Source: Paenibacillus urinalis
GTDB taxonomy: Bacteria > Bacillota > Bacilli > Paenibacillales > Paenibacillaceae
Reading direction: 5' to 3'
DNA: 64,000 bases
Assembly (NCBI RefSeq): GCF_028747985.1
Contig: NZ_CP118108.1
Coordinates: 1,493,501 to 1,557,500 of the forward strand
Shown: one piece after another, positions 62,909-64,000 of the stretch
Numbering within the stretch: the stretch's first letter is position 1
Layout: each line of letters begins with the position of its first letter
The notes under the pieces: generated by a model
What the model was told of the DNA's origin: nothing
The model's database searches: none
The model's input: the letters and a program-made list of their open reading frames with translations, nothing else
Position numbers and translations under genes: made by a program

Positions 62909-63074
62909 ATATGTATTCGAATTTCTGAATGACTAAAACAAATGGTTAGCGAGTGGCGTCTAACTAGTAAACCCGATGATTATACCTCAGTACAAGCATG
63001 CAGTTAATCATCAAGCGATGCTTCAATCCTTTGATATCCTGCAATTATTCAAGAAATAAGGAGCTGAACCGAGC

Positions 63075-63542
63075 ATGGTTACTTTGGACACGAGCATCAT
63101 TATCCAGGCTCCAATAGAGCATTGCTTTGATGCCGCCAGAAATATCCGTCTTCATCCCGTAACGGTATGGAAGCATACCAAAGAAAAGGCTGTGGCAGGC
63201 GTTACAGACAGTTTCATTGAATGTGGTCAAACGGTAACCTTTGAGGCCACTCATTTTGGTGTCAGACAAAGACTGACTTCCGAAGTGACAGCCTACAAGC
63301 GCCCGATCTATTTTACTGACGAGATGCAAACGGGGGCATTTCGGAGCATGACCCATCAGCATTTTTTCTCATCTTTAGACCACGTGTATACCCAAATGAA
63401 GGATGTATTAATATTTGAAGCTCCTTTTGGAGTATTAGGGAAAATGGCGGAACGCTGGGTACTTGAGTCGTACATGAAGCGATTCTTGGAGCATCGGAAT
63501 AAACGGCTAAAAGAGTGGTTAGAGAATGAGGACGCTTATTAA
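63075..63542 (+). CDS. SRPBCC family protein
   Basis: 155 residues with a START/Bet v1-like fold: strand IIIQAPIEHCFDAARNIRLHP at the start, then ECGQTVTFEATHFGVRQRLTSEVTAY, YFTDEMQTGAFRSMTHQHFF and the long C-terminal helix (ESYMKRFLEHRNKRLKEWLE). Such proteins hold hydrophobic ligands; some are cyclases. ATG 63075 follows AAGGAG. The GNAT gene follows after 16 bases. Confidence 0.85.
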   Translation: MVTLDTSIIIQAPIEHCFDAARNIRLHPVTVWKHTKEKAVAGVTDSFIECGQTVTFEATHFGVRQRLTSEVTAYKRPIYFTDEMQTGAFRSMTHQHFFSSLDHVYTQMKDVLIFEAPFGVLGKMAERWVLESYMKRFLEHRNKRLKEWLENEDAY

Positions 63543-63558
63543 ATAGGAGGCATGATAT

Positions 63559-64000
63559 ATGATCAGGCTGTGTAGTTCCGTTGAAATGCTGGAAATCTAT
63601 GAGATTGTTAATGATGCTTCGCGTGCTTATAAAGGAATCATACCCGAGGATTGCTATCACGAGCCTTATATGCCACTGGACGAGCTGCAGAGCGAGATCG
63701 AGAGCGGAGTTGTGTTTTGGGGATATGAGCTTGAAGGCAATCTGATTGGTGTCATGGGGATACAAGACCGGGGGGATGTTAGTTTGATCCGGCACGCATA
63801 CGTCAAGACGAATTCTCGCCAAAAAGGTATCGGTTCCATGCTGCTGACCCACCTGCTTGCGCTTACGAATAAGCCTGTTCTAATAGGCACATGGGCAGAT
63901 GCTTCATGGGCGATCCGCTTCTACAACAAACACGGGTTTAATAGGGTTTCTCAAGAGGATAAGATGAGATTGCTCAAGACTTATTGGACTGTACCTGACA
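63559..64000 (+). CDS. GNAT acetyltransferase, 3' end outside the window
   Basis: ATG 63559 with AGGAGG eight bases upstream. IRHAYVKTNSRQKGIGSMLL is the acetyl-CoA motif and WADASWAIRFYNKHGFNRV the end of the fold. 147 codons are visible and the frame is still open at 64000, so few residues are missing. Confidence 0.88.
   Translation, partial: MIRLCSSVEMLEIYEIVNDASRAYKGIIPEDCYHEPYMPLDELQSEIESGVVFWGYELEGNLIGVMGIQDRGDVSLIRHAYVKTNSRQKGIGSMLLTHLLALTNKPVLIGTWADASWAIRFYNKHGFNRVSQEDKMRLLKTYWTVPD

Noticed and set aside
1..64000. CRISPR array, tRNA, rRNA or known riboswitch
   Set aside because: No regularly spaced direct repeats, no cloverleaf or rRNA-like segments and no recognisable riboswitch core were seen by eye; a covariance-model scan would be the decisive check.

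Overview
The window looks like a chromosomal segment of a spore-forming Firmicute, most probably Paenibacillus. Reasons: purine-rich Shine-Dalgarno (SD) sites with frequent GTG/TTG starts; LplB/YtcP-type sugar permeases with a lipoprotein binding protein and no local ATPase; a membrane AraC sensor; many small DUF, DinB, GNAT and lipoprotein genes; and catabolite-control (cre) sites. I saw no rRNA, tRNA or CRISPR array.

Region 1 (1-2.3 kb): end of an SDR oxidoreductase, an unknown protein and small membrane proteins. Region 2 (2.3-20.2 kb) is an accessory zone. Short orphan genes (DUF2441, nucleotidyltransferase, GNAT, DUF2716, cupin, tiny membrane proteins) and gene remnants are separated by copies of a palindromic repeat, CTAAC-N6-GTTAG, often joined to a terminator-like hairpin. 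A repeat-free block at 8.4-12.6 kb carries a CPBP protease, a two-component system and a MerR/nitroreductase pair. An IS110-family element sits exactly inside one repeat. Its leader holds a candidate bridge RNA whose two loops match the repeat target and the element end.

Region 3 (20.2-37.3 kb) is a run of small stress or housekeeping-type genes: MBL hydrolase, lipoproteins, YcxB, RDD, NUDIX, GNAT, P450, phosphatase, DinB proteins, RtcB, pentapeptide repeat protein and S51 peptidase. Several carry single-base lesions: a frameshifted lipoprotein, a TGA in a CYP152-like P450 and a TAG in RtcB. Some genes have a good SD but only ATT, ATC or CTG at the expected start.

Region 4 (37.4-57.6 kb) is carbohydrate catabolism. 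Glycerate permease gntP and glycerate kinase glxK are separated from the likely regulator cdaR by a 16-kb hemicellulose island. The island holds an AraC regulator, a set of sugar-acid genes (FAH-family dehydratase, aldehyde dehydrogenase, YjhG-type xylonate dehydratase) that reads as a Weimberg-like route to 2-oxoglutarate, a GH43 beta-xylosidase, a membrane AraC sensor, an ABC importer and a GH95 fucosidase.

Region 5 (57.8-64 kb): class A beta-lactamase-like hydrolase without signal peptide, HAD and histidine phosphatases, GNATs, a duplicated tiny membrane protein, a thiosulfate-uptake pair (YeeE plus TusA) and an SRPBCC protein. The window ends inside a GNAT gene.
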